The position numbers were made by a program, and so were the translations under genes. A model generated the notes under the pieces. The model saw nothing but the letters and a program-made list of their open reading frames with translations, ran no database searches and was not told where the DNA came from. From positions 1 through 16,723 of the forward strand of contig JAMPYA010000027.1 in NCBI GenBank assembly GCA_023700885.1: a DNA stretch of 16,723 nucleotides, given 5' to 3'. Origin of the DNA: Flavobacteriaceae bacterium. GTDB lineage: Bacteria; Bacteroidota; Bacteroidia; Flavobacteriales; Flavobacteriaceae. Shown here in pieces: positions 6,697 to 13,417 of the stretch (the first letter of the stretch is position 1; each line of letters begins with the position of its first letter).

Positions 6697-7783
6697 AATA
6701 ATTTTAGTATTAATTTTTTCAACTATATTTTTTAGTTGTGAAGAAAAATTATCTAAAGATGAAATTAAATTAATTCAAGAGGCTAAACCTGTTTTAGATT
6801 TAAAAAAGGCGGCATATTTGTATCATTTTGCCTATGATTGTATTGAGCAAGAATACCCTAATAAACTAAATCAAGTCATTGGTGACGCCAGTTATTTAAA
6901 ATCTCCCAAAGAATTACATCCAGCTTTTTATGGATGTTTTGATTGGCATTCATCTGTTCATGGACATTGGACTTTGGTAACTATTCTAAAAGAAATACCC
7001 AATTTTGAGTTTCAGGAAGCAATCCTTATAAAATTAAAGACAACTATCACTAAAGAAAACATTGAAAAAGAAATGCTGTATTTCTATGATGTTCATAACA
7101 ACACCTACGAAAGAACCTATGGATGGGCTTGGGTTTTAAAACTGTCAGAGGTTTTAAAAGAATGGGAACATCCTGCTGCGAATGAATTAGATAGAAACCT
7201 ACAACCCTTAGTTGATTTATTAATTACAAAATATATTGAATTTTTACCAAAACTTACTTATCCAATAAGAGTTGGAGAACATCCAAATATTGCTTTCGGT
7301 ATGTCATTTGCATTGGATTATGCTGTAAAATATCATCCAGAATTAGCACAATTAATAAAACAAAGAGCCATAGATTATTTTTCAAAAGACACTAATTGTC
7401 CTGTAACTTGGGAACCTAACGGATTTGATTTTTTCTCTCCGTGTTTACAAGAAGCAGTTTTGATGATGAAAGTATTGCCTAAAGAGAAGTTTGAAAAATG
7501 GTTTGATGCTTTTTTACCAGAATTTAGCAAAAACCCTTCCTTATATTTTCAAATAGCAGAAGTTTCGGATCGTTCTGATGGAAAATTAGCACATCTAGAT
7601 GGACTTAATTTTAGCAGAGCATGGTGTTTGTATGAATTAGGAAAACATTTAGAAAATCACAAAATGATTGATTTAGCCAATCAACATTTTAACGCAAGTT
7701 ATGCTAAGATGGATAGTGGAGAATACGCCGGCGCACATTGGCTAGCTTCTTTTGCACTTTATACAATTCAGCAGTCAAAATAA
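6686..7783 (+). CDS. DUF2891-family lipoprotein, function unknown
   Basis: An exported lipoprotein of the DUF2891 family, whose activity is not established. MKSKIILVLIFSTIFFSC is a lipoprotein signal peptide with the acylated cysteine at residue 18. Acidic EE follows directly, loosely resembling the acid-rich signals that send Bacteroidota lipoproteins to the outer membrane surface; that localisation is inference. Family hallmarks are visible: GCFDWHSSVHGHW at about 83-95, ERTYGWAWVLKL in the middle, YPIRVGEHPN, WEPNGFDFFSPCLQEA from about 242, and SDRSDGKLAHLDGLNFSRAW from about 294. The mostly helical sequence with conserved Trp, His and Asp suggests an alpha/alpha-barrel enzyme, but I assign no reaction. 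Its ATG lies inside the end of the M28 peptidase gene (11-bp overlap), which implies joint expression and perhaps a shared envelope process. Confidence 0.9.
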   Translation: MKSKIILVLIFSTIFFSCEEKLSKDEIKLIQEAKPVLDLKKAAYLYHFAYDCIEQEYPNKLNQVIGDASYLKSPKELHPAFYGCFDWHSSVHGHWTLVTILKEIPNFEFQEAILIKLKTTITKENIEKEMLYFYDVHNNTYERTYGWAWVLKLSEVLKEWEHPAANELDRNLQPLVDLLITKYIEFLPKLTYPIRVGEHPNIAFGMSFALDYAVKYHPELAQLIKQRAIDYFSKDTNCPVTWEPNGFDFFSPCLQEAVLMMKVLPKEKFEKWFDAFLPEFSKNPSLYFQIAEVSDRSDGKLAHLDGLNFSRAWCLYELGKHLENHKMIDLANQHFNASYAKMDSGEYAGAHWLASFALYTIQQSK

Positions 7784-7857
7784 AAAAGGGAGTTTTTGAA
7801 CTGTCTCAATATAGTGTAAAACTTTTTGAGTGCAGTCTATTAAAAACTCCCTTTTTT
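7782..7857. terminator. Long nested bidirectional terminator hairpin
   Basis: The outer arms are AAAAAAGGGAGTTTTT (7782-7797) and AAAAACTCCCTTTTTT (7842-7857), 16 perfect pairs with A- and T-runs at the ends. Two further pairs follow (7798-7799 with 7840-7841). Inside, ACTG (7800-7803) pairs with CAGT (7833-7836), and CTCAA (7805-7809) with TTGAG (7826-7830), leaving a 16-nt loop. It starts at the DUF2891 stop codon and ends 3 bp before the pyk stop on the other strand, so it can terminate both convergent genes. It is unusually long for a terminator. Confidence 0.88.
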
Positions 7858-7860
7858 ATA

Positions 7861-9288
7861 TTATTTAATTTCAGAAACTCTAATAGTATTAGTCATCCCT
7901 GTAGCTTCTGTTGGCATTGAGGTTAAACTAATAATAAAATCACCATGAGTTACGTATTTTCTATCGATGAGAAATTTATTAATTTCCTTAATAGTTTCAT
8001 CAATTTCTAACATTTTATCATTGTAAAATGCTTTAACTCCCCAAAGCAAACTCAATCTATTCACGATACGTTTATTAGAAGAAAAAACAATTATATCAGC
8101 ATCAGGTCTCCATGCAGAAATTTGAAATGCTGTATAACCTGAATTGGTAAAAGAGGTAATGATTTTAGCGCCCAAATCTTTTGACATTAAAGCGGCGTGA
8201 TAACAGATTGCTTTAGTTATAAAACGTTTTGTGCGAATATAGACCAATTCTTGTGGAACCTTAATTATAGGTGCGCTTTCTACACTTTTAATAATGTTAG
8301 ACATTTGTTCAATTACTTTTATAGGATGAGCTCCAACTGAGGTTTCACCAGAAAGCATTACGGCGTCAGCACCATCAATAATAGAATTTGCTACATCATT
8401 AACTTCTGCACGTGTTGGAACTTGATTGGTAATCATGGTCTCCATCATTTGGGTTGCAACAATCACTGGGATACGAGCTTGTTTTGCTTTTAGTACCAAC
8501 ATTTTTTGAATTAGCGGCACTTGTTCCATGGGAAGTTCAACGCCTAAATCGCCACGTGCAACCATCAAACCATCACATTTTGTAATTATTTTGTCGATGT
8601 TTTTAACCGCTTCTGGTTTTTCAATTTTGGCAATTATAGGAATTTTAACAGGAGAGTGTTTGGCTATTAACTCATGTAAATCTGTTAAATCTTTTTTTGT
8701 CCTCACAAAAGACAATGCAAACCAATCTACTTCTTGCTCAATAGCAAAAATAGCATCTTTTTTATCTTTTTCGGTAAGGGCAGGTAAAGACACTTTAGTA
8801 TTTGGTAAGTTAACCCCTTTTTTTGAACTTAATGTACCGCCTACTAATACTTTGGTTTTAACTTCATCAATATTATTAGAGCTGATTACTTCAAATTTTA
8901 GTTTTCCGTCATCTACTAAAATATGTTCTCCTGCTTTTACATCTTTAGGGAATGCTTGATAGGTCATGAATGCTTTTTTATGATCTCCAATACACTCATG
9001 AGTTGTGAAAGTAAATTCATCATTTTCATTTAAGAAAATATTTTCTTTCATAACCCCTACACGTAATTTTGGACCCTGTAAGTCAGCTAAAATAGCAGTT
9101 CTGTATCCGTATTCTTCATTGAGATTTCTAATTTTTTGGATACGTTTTTTTACCTCTTCATAATCTGCGTGAGAGAAATTAATACGAAAAACGTTTACTC
9201 CTTTTCTAATCATAGCTCTCATAATTTCCTTATCGTCACATGCTGGTCCTAAGGTTGCTACAATTTTTGTTTTTTTGTTTATTGGCAT
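7861..9288 (-). CDS. pyk: Pyruvate kinase
   Basis: Transfers phosphate from phosphoenolpyruvate to ADP, the last step of glycolysis, in the cytoplasm. The 475 residues match the standard bacterial length. The N-terminus NKKTKIVATLGPACDD and the FRINFSHAD motif form the start of the TIM-barrel A domain, and ADLQGPKLRVG leads into the B domain. IPIIAKIEKPEAV is the pyruvate kinase signature, with catalytic Lys at 221. GDLGVELP, VATQMMETMI and the ADAVMLSGETSVG region supply further substrate and metal contacts. A C-terminal regulatory-type domain follows. The ATG at 9288 lies 3 nt after the stop codon of the IPExxxVDY-family gene, so the two are tightly coupled. It is the last gene of the minus-strand block beginning at acpP and ends at the shared hairpin at 7782-7857. 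Confidence 0.97.
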   Translation of the reverse strand: MPINKKTKIVATLGPACDDKEIMRAMIRKGVNVFRINFSHADYEEVKKRIQKIRNLNEEYGYRTAILADLQGPKLRVGVMKENIFLNENDEFTFTTHECIGDHKKAFMTYQAFPKDVKAGEHILVDDGKLKFEVISSNNIDEVKTKVLVGGTLSSKKGVNLPNTKVSLPALTEKDKKDAIFAIEQEVDWFALSFVRTKKDLTDLHELIAKHSPVKIPIIAKIEKPEAVKNIDKIITKCDGLMVARGDLGVELPMEQVPLIQKMLVLKAKQARIPVIVATQMMETMITNQVPTRAEVNDVANSIIDGADAVMLSGETSVGAHPIKVIEQMSNIIKSVESAPIIKVPQELVYIRTKRFITKAICYHAALMSKDLGAKIITSFTNSGYTAFQISAWRPDADIIVFSSNKRIVNRLSLLWGVKAFYNDKMLEIDETIKEINKFLIDRKYVTHGDFIISLTSMPTEATGMTNTIRVSEIK

Positions 9289-9291
9289 AAT

Positions 9292-9777
9292 TTAAAATAT
9301 TAAAAAATCTTTTGATTTTAATTCATCAGGATTTATTTCAAAAACAGCTTCAATTTGTTGAATTGATTTTATGTTTTGAATTAATTCTTTACTAAAAGTA
9401 TGCTTCACTCCTCCAGTAATTTTGAGGAAAAAATCAAATGATTTTCGTTCTGGGATTAGATAATTTATAGAATCAAAGTTGTAATTAGTAGTTGTAAATA
9501 AATTAACGACTTGGTTATTTATACCTGTTTGTGCAAATTTATTAGATATCAAAAACCACTCATTATAATTATAGAGATCTTCATAATTGAAAAGAGAAAA
9601 CGATTGTTTTGTTTTGTTTTGTTCAAATTCTAAATTGTTTTCAGTTTTTTCAAATCTAGTTTTCAACTGTTTATTTAGAAAATAAGCAAGACGAAAATCA
9701 TCTAATGAAGTTTTGATTCCAAATAATGAAAAGGAAGTTTCAATAAAATCACTTATATCTAAAGAATAAGTAGGCAT
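9292..9777 (-). CDS. IPExxxVDY-family protein, function unknown
   Basis: A small cytoplasmic protein (161 residues) of a family found in Bacteroidota between rnc and pyk and named after its IPExxxVDY motif. Here the motif reads IPERKSFDF at residues 108-116. Ile-Pro-Glu and the Asp are kept, but Val and Tyr are replaced by Phe, giving FDF instead of VDY. The N-terminus MPTYSLDISDFIETSFSLFG and the FRLAYFLNKQL segment are typical. I chose the ATG at 9777; a TTG four codons upstream (9789) would add LIS-type residues and is less likely. There is no signal peptide or membrane segment. It is followed after only 3 nt by pyk, and separated from rnc upstream by 91 bp, where a secondary promoter could lie. 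The function is not known to me. Confidence 0.88.
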   Translation of the reverse strand: MPTYSLDISDFIETSFSLFGIKTSLDDFRLAYFLNKQLKTRFEKTENNLEFEQNKTKQSFSLFNYEDLYNYNEWFLISNKFAQTGINNQVVNLFTTTNYNFDSINYLIPERKSFDFFLKITGGVKHTFSKELIQNIKSIQQIEAVFEINPDELKSKDFLIF

Positions 9778-9868
9778 GCTAATTAACAACTGTTAGTTTG
9801 CTAAATTAAGGATTGTTTATTTAATTTAAGTTAAAAATATGCGAAAACGATTTAGTTTAAGTTCAATA

Positions 9869-10606
9869 TTAAATGTTTTCAATTTGATGTTGTAAAGCGT
9901 AAAAAGCTCTTTTTGAAGCCATTTCTTCAGCTTTCTTTTTTGAAGTTGCTCTACCTTTTGAAACTTGTTTGGAATCAATTAAAAGCTTAACACTAAATTG
10001 TTTAATTTTTTCATTACCAGAGTCTTCATAAACTTCAAAATGAAAATCTTTTTTTTGTTTTTGACACCATTCTAACATTAAACTCTTATAACTTGAAACT
10101 TTTCCTTCCAATTTTGGAATATCAACATAAGGAATAATGACTCTATTATAAATAAATTTTTCTACACATTCATAACCTCTATCTAAAAAAATAGCCCCAA
10201 TTAATGCTTCAAAAATATTTCCATGAATGTTATCACCAAATTTTTGTACGGAAACATGACTTTTAACAAATCTGATTAATTTTAAATCTAAACCTAATTC
10301 ATTCAAGTGTTTACGACTCACAATTTTGGAACGCATTTGAGTTAAATACCCTTCATCAGCTTTAGGAACTTTTTTAAATAAATAGGATGCAATTACTGCA
10401 TTAAGCATGGCATCTCCTAAAAATTCTAAGCGTTCATAATTTATTGGATTTCCAGAGGCATCAAATTCTTTAACAGAGCTGTGAATAAATGCTTTTTTGT
10501 AATAAAATAGATTTTTAGGTGTGTAACCCAATATTCTTTTTAATTCTGTTTCTAGAATTTTATCGGAAGGCGATTCAGATTTAATAAATTTTCGAATGAT
10601 ATTCAT
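9869..10606 (-). CDS. rnc: Ribonuclease III
   Basis: Double-stranded RNA endonuclease that processes rRNA precursors and structured mRNAs. The 245 residues hold an N-terminal endonuclease domain with the signature NYERLEFLGDAML (Glu58, Glu61, Asp65 correspond to E38, E41, D45 of the E. coli enzyme). Glu85 in ADEGYLTQ and Glu133 in NIFEALIGAIFLD correspond to E65 and E117. The position equivalent to E. coli Asp114 is Asn130 here. The C-terminal dsRNA-binding domain (about 170-240) includes SYKSLMLEWCQKQKK and the basic GRATSKKKAEEMASKRAF. The N-terminal extension relative to E. coli is about 20 residues. The ATG at 10606 is 13 nt after the fabF stop, and a 9-bp hairpin occupies that junction. 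Co-transcription with acpP and fabF is the usual arrangement in this phylum. Confidence 0.96.
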   Translation of the reverse strand: MNIIRKFIKSESPSDKILETELKRILGYTPKNLFYYKKAFIHSSVKEFDASGNPINYERLEFLGDAMLNAVIASYLFKKVPKADEGYLTQMRSKIVSRKHLNELGLDLKLIRFVKSHVSVQKFGDNIHGNIFEALIGAIFLDRGYECVEKFIYNRVIIPYVDIPKLEGKVSSYKSLMLEWCQKQKKDFHFEVYEDSGNEKIKQFSVKLLIDSKQVSKGRATSKKKAEEMASKRAFYALQHQIENI

Positions 10607-10611
10607 TCTGT

Positions 10612-10633
10612 AAATAGATTTATGAATCTATTT
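10612..10633 (-). promoter_or_regulatory. RNA hairpin enclosing the fabF stop codon, just before rnc
   Basis: AAATAGATT and AATCTATTT form a perfect 9-bp inverted repeat (10612-10620 / 10625-10633) with a 4-nt loop. In the minus-strand transcript the fabF stop codon (10622-10620) straddles the loop and the first pair of the stem. The structure ends 5 nt before the rnc ATG. Only one pair is G-C, so it is weak alone. A ribosome finishing fabF would melt it, which fits translational coupling. Processing by RNase III itself is possible but the stem is short. As plus-strand DNA it is followed by Ts, but no plus-strand gene ends here. Confidence 0.5.
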
Positions 10634-11873
10634 TTTTAAATAATATACAAGCATTATGACCTCCAAAACCAAAAGTGTTACTCATGGCTACTTTTACATC
10701 TCTTTGTTGAGCTTTATTAAAAGTGAAATTTAGTTTTGGGTCTATATTTTCATCAGGAGTCGAAAAATTAATAGTTGGTGGTACTATACCATATTTAATT
10801 GAAAGTAAAGAAGCAATTGCTTCTACAGCACCAGCAGCGCCAAGAAGATGCCCTGTCATTGACTTAGTTGAATTAATATTGATGTTGTAAGCATGTTCAC
10901 CAAAGATTTCTTTAACAGCCTTAGATTCTGCAACATCACCAAGAGGAGTTGAGGTTCCGTGCATATTAATTGCATCTACTTCTGAGGGAGAAATTTTTGC
11001 ATCTCTTAAGCAATTTGCCATTACATTTTTAGCTCCCAAACCTTCTGGATGTGGGGCGGTAATGTGATAAGCATCAGCAGATAATCCGCCTCCAATTACT
11101 TCAGCGTAAATTGTAGCACCACGTTTTACAGCGTGATCATAATCTTCTAAAATTAATGCTCCTGCTCCTTCGCCCATAACAAATCCATCTCTATTTTTAT
11201 CAAATGGTCTTGAAGCTGTTGAGGGGTCATCATTTCTAGTAGAAAGTGCATGAAGTGCATTAAATCCACCCATTCCGGCTTGTGTAATAGCAGCTTCAGA
11301 ACCTCCGGTCACAATTACATCTGCATACCCTAAACGAATATAATTCAGTGCATCAATAATTGCATTAGAAGAAGAAGCACATGCAGAAACAGTTGTAAAG
11401 TTTAAACCTCTAAAACCATATTTAATTGAGATATAACCAGGAGCAATATCTGCAATTAATTTTGGAATAAAGAAAGGATTGAAACGAGGAGTAAAATTAC
11501 CTTTAACATAATCTATCATTTCATTTTGGAATGTTTCGATTCCACCAATTCCAGCTCCCCAAATAACGCCAACTCGATCTTTATCGAGAGCGTCAATATC
11601 TAATTTTGAATCTATAATTGCCTCATCGGCAACTACCATAGCGTATTGCGTAAAACGATCCATTTTACGCGCTTCTTTTCGGTCTATAAAGTCTTCAATA
11701 TTAAAATTTTTGACTTCACAACCAAACTTAGTTTTAAAGTTAGTCGTATCAAAATAAGTAATTGGAGCGGCTCCACTAACACCGTTAGTTAGACCACTCC
11801 AATATTCTGATACAGTATTACCTATAGGAGTTAATGCTCCAAGTCCGGTTACAACAACTCGTTTTAACTCCAT
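10620..11873 (-). CDS. fabF: Beta-ketoacyl-ACP synthase II
   Basis: Condenses malonyl-ACP with the growing acyl-ACP in type II fatty-acid synthesis. The 417 residues match the usual FabF length. The N-terminus LKRVVVTGLGALTPIGN is typical. The catalytic triad is visible: Cys165 in VSACASSSNAI, His305 in MHGTSTPLGD and His342 in STKSMTGHLLGAAGA, each one residue from the E. coli numbering. The conserved Lys337 and the C-terminal NTFGFGGHN loop are also present. The ATG at 11873 lies 7 nt after the acpP stop, so enzyme and carrier protein are made from one transcript. The stop codon sits within a hairpin shared with the rnc leader. I favour FabF over FabB on length and motif pattern. Confidence 0.97.
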   Translation of the reverse strand: MELKRVVVTGLGALTPIGNTVSEYWSGLTNGVSGAAPITYFDTTNFKTKFGCEVKNFNIEDFIDRKEARKMDRFTQYAMVVADEAIIDSKLDIDALDKDRVGVIWGAGIGGIETFQNEMIDYVKGNFTPRFNPFFIPKLIADIAPGYISIKYGFRGLNFTTVSACASSSNAIIDALNYIRLGYADVIVTGGSEAAITQAGMGGFNALHALSTRNDDPSTASRPFDKNRDGFVMGEGAGALILEDYDHAVKRGATIYAEVIGGGLSADAYHITAPHPEGLGAKNVMANCLRDAKISPSEVDAINMHGTSTPLGDVAESKAVKEIFGEHAYNININSTKSMTGHLLGAAGAVEAIASLLSIKYGIVPPTINFSTPDENIDPKLNFTFNKAQQRDVKVAMSNTFGFGGHNACILFKKIDS

Positions 11874-11880
11874 AAGTTAA

Positions 11881-12117
11881 TTACTTTTTAGCGTCTTCTA
11901 TATAACTAATCGCTTGACCAACTGTACTAATGTTTTCTGCTTGGTCATCTGGAATTTGAATATCAAATTCTTTTTCGAATTCCATAATCAACTCAACAGT
12001 GTCAAGTGAATCTGCTCCTAAATCGTTTGTGAAGCTTGCTTCTAATGTAACTTCATTTTCGTCAACGCCTAATTTATCAACGATAATGGCTTTTACTCTT
12101 GATGCAATGTCTGACAT
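11881..12117 (-). CDS. acpP: Acyl carrier protein
   Basis: Carries acyl intermediates on a phosphopantetheine arm for fatty-acid and lipid synthesis. The 78-residue acidic protein has the standard length. It contains the attachment motif GADSLDTVELIMEFE with the modified serine at residue 37. The N-terminus MSDIASRVKAIIVDKLGVDE and the closing helix ISTVGQAISYIEDAKK are typical. It is the first gene of the minus-strand block acpP-fabF-rnc and is divergent from purN across 189 bp. An exact -7 element lies 31 bp upstream of the start. Confidence 0.98.
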   Translation of the reverse strand: MSDIASRVKAIIVDKLGVDENEVTLEASFTNDLGADSLDTVELIMEFEKEFDIQIPDDQAENISTVGQAISYIEDAKK

Positions 12118-12148
12118 AATTTTCTAATTTATTATTGTTAATACGTGG

Positions 12149-12156
12149 CAAAAGTA
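12149..12156 (-). promoter_or_regulatory. -7 promoter element for acpP
   Basis: On the minus strand TACTTTTG matches TAnnTTTG exactly and would place transcription start about 25 nt before the acpP ATG. The nearest upstream TTTG (12172-12169) is only 12 bp away, shorter than the usual 17-23 bp, so the -33 element is uncertain. Confidence 0.5.
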
Positions 12157-12277
12157 AAAAACTTTTTTCAAATTGTGTGTAATGATTTAAAATAAGTAAT
12201 TGTCCAAGTTACGAAAAATAGATTTTTAATAGAAGAAAAGTTTTAAAAAACTATTTCAAGAGGTTGTAATTTAGTTT

Positions 12278-12296
12278 CTTTGTAAACATTACAAAG
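12278..12296. promoter_or_regulatory. 19-bp inverted repeat just upstream of purN
   Basis: CTTTGTAA (12278-12285) and TTACAAAG (12289-12296) are perfect 8-bp arms around ACA, ending 10 bp before the TTG start of purN. The position is right for an operator over the transcription start or a leader hairpin. I do not recognise a known regulator site. Confidence 0.4.
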
Positions 12297-12306
12297 TAAT
12301 TTAATT

Positions 12307-12879
12307 TTGAAAAGAATTGCCATTTTTGCCTCTGGTTCTGGATCTAATGCAGAAAATATTATTCGATTTTTTAGTGATTCTGCCGAAATAAAGGTTGTTT
12401 CAGTTTTAACTAATAATCCGAATGCTAAAGTAATAGAGCGGGCTAAAAAATTAAATATTTCTTTTAAGATATTCAATAAGTTTGATTTAAATGAAAGCGA
12501 AGAATTTCTTAGCTTTTTAGTAGATGAAGTTGATTATGTCATTTTAGCAGGATTTTTATGGTTATTTCCAAAACGAATTATTGAAAAATTTCCTCAAAGA
12601 ATCATCAATATTCATCCTGCCTTACTGCCTAAATACGGAGGAAAAGGAATGTTTGGAATGAATGTGCATAGAGCAGTGATTGATAATCAAGAAAAAGAAA
12701 CTGGTATCACTATTCATTATGTAAATGAAAATTACGATGAGGGAGCTATTATATTTCAAGAAAAAGTTCCAATTGAATTAAATGACACTCCAGATTCAAT
12801 CGCAGATAAAATACATCAATTAGAATATAAATATTTTCCAAAAGTTATTGAATCTGTAATTTTAAAAGATGAGTTCTAA
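12307..12879 (+). CDS. purN: Phosphoribosylglycinamide formyltransferase
   Basis: Transfers the formyl group of 10-formyltetrahydrofolate to glycinamide ribonucleotide, the third step of purine synthesis. The 190 residues have the normal GART length. KRIAIFASGSGSNAENI is the phosphate-binding N-terminus. NIHPALLPKYGG holds catalytic Asn101 and His103, and YDEGAIIF holds Asp144 (E. coli N106, H108, D144). The start is a TTG at 12307. The in-frame sequence upstream reaches a stop at 12283-12285 with no ATG, and the first internal ATG (residue 115) is far too late, so TTG is the only sensible start. The last codons overlap rnhA by 11 bp, so the two are translationally coupled. A dyad at 12278-12296 lies immediately upstream. 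The gene is divergent from acpP. Confidence 0.96.
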   Translation: MKRIAIFASGSGSNAENIIRFFSDSAEIKVVSVLTNNPNAKVIERAKKLNISFKIFNKFDLNESEEFLSFLVDEVDYVILAGFLWLFPKRIIEKFPQRIINIHPALLPKYGGKGMFGMNVHRAVIDNQEKETGITIHYVNENYDEGAIIFQEKVPIELNDTPDSIADKIHQLEYKYFPKVIESVILKDEF

Positions 12880-13351
12880 AGTACATATTTATACCGATGG
12901 TGCTTGCAGCGGTAATCCCGGAAAAGGAGGTTACGGTATTGTGATGGAATGGGTTGGAAAACCTTATAAAAAAGAGTTTTCTGATGGCTTTAGATTAACC
13001 ACCAACAATAGAATGGAATTATTAGCGGTAATTGTGGCATTAGAAAATTTAAAAAAAAATGATATTGAAGTAACTGTTTTTTCAGATTCTAAATATGTAG
13101 TAGAAGCCGTTGAAAAAAAATGGCTTTTTGGTTGGGAGCAAAAAGGGTTTAAGGGGAAAAAAAATCCCGATTTATGGAAACGGTTTTTAAAAGTTTATAG
13201 AGAACATACTGTAAAACTTAATTGGATTAAAGGGCATAATGAGCATCTACAAAATGAACGATGTGATTTTTTAGCTGTTCAGGCTTCACAAAAAGAAAAT
13301 TTAAAAGTTGATCTTGCGTTTGAAAGGAAACCCGAAGATTTATTTCAATAA
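12869..13351 (+). CDS. rnhA: Ribonuclease HI
   Basis: Cleaves the RNA strand of RNA-DNA hybrids, in primer and R-loop removal. The 160 residues cover the standard RNase H fold. Catalytic residues are visible: Asp10 in IYTDGACSGNPG, Glu50 in NNRMELLAVIVALE, Asp73 in VFSDSKYVV, His123 in IKGHNEHLQNERCDF and Asp133 in the same motif. Their spacing matches E. coli RNase HI (D10, E48, D70, H124, D134). There is no N-terminal hybrid-binding domain. The basic KKWLFGWEQKGFKGKKNPDLW segment resembles the basic protrusion. The ATG lies inside the end of purN (11-bp overlap), so translation depends on purN. The gene is followed by a terminator-like element shared with sufS. Confidence 0.96.
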   Translation: MSSKVHIYTDGACSGNPGKGGYGIVMEWVGKPYKKEFSDGFRLTTNNRMELLAVIVALENLKKNDIEVTVFSDSKYVVEAVEKKWLFGWEQKGFKGKKNPDLWKRFLKVYREHTVKLNWIKGHNEHLQNERCDFLAVQASQKENLKVDLAFERKPEDLFQ

Positions 13352-13417
13352 AAAAAGCGCTTACCAGATTTAGCAATATAACTTAGGGGTTAACTAAGCA
13401 TAATTGTGGCTTTTTTT
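13350..13417. terminator. Possible shared terminator of rnhA and sufS
   Basis: AAAAAAAGC (13350-13358) can pair with GCTTTTTTT (13409-13417), enclosing a 50-nt loop that itself holds a 5-bp hairpin CTTAG/CTAAG (13382-13386 / 13394-13398). The element starts in the rnhA stop codon and extends into the 3' end of sufS, so it could act in both directions. The large loop lowers confidence. Confidence 0.35.

Noticed and set aside
7738..7920. Open frame of 60 codons overlapping the DUF2891 end and the terminator
   Set aside because: Reads through the long hairpin and the 3' end of pyk; no coding character.
8528..8959. Open frame of 143 codons on the plus strand
   Set aside because: Entirely antisense to pyk, whose motifs are complete; no recognisable protein.
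9787..9789. TTG as start of the IPExxxVDY protein
   Set aside because: An ATG four codons downstream (9777) gives the expected MPTYSL-type N-terminus.
12243..12476. Open frame of 77 codons on the minus strand over the purN start
   Set aside because: Antisense to the conserved purN N-terminus; no family resemblance and no promoter.
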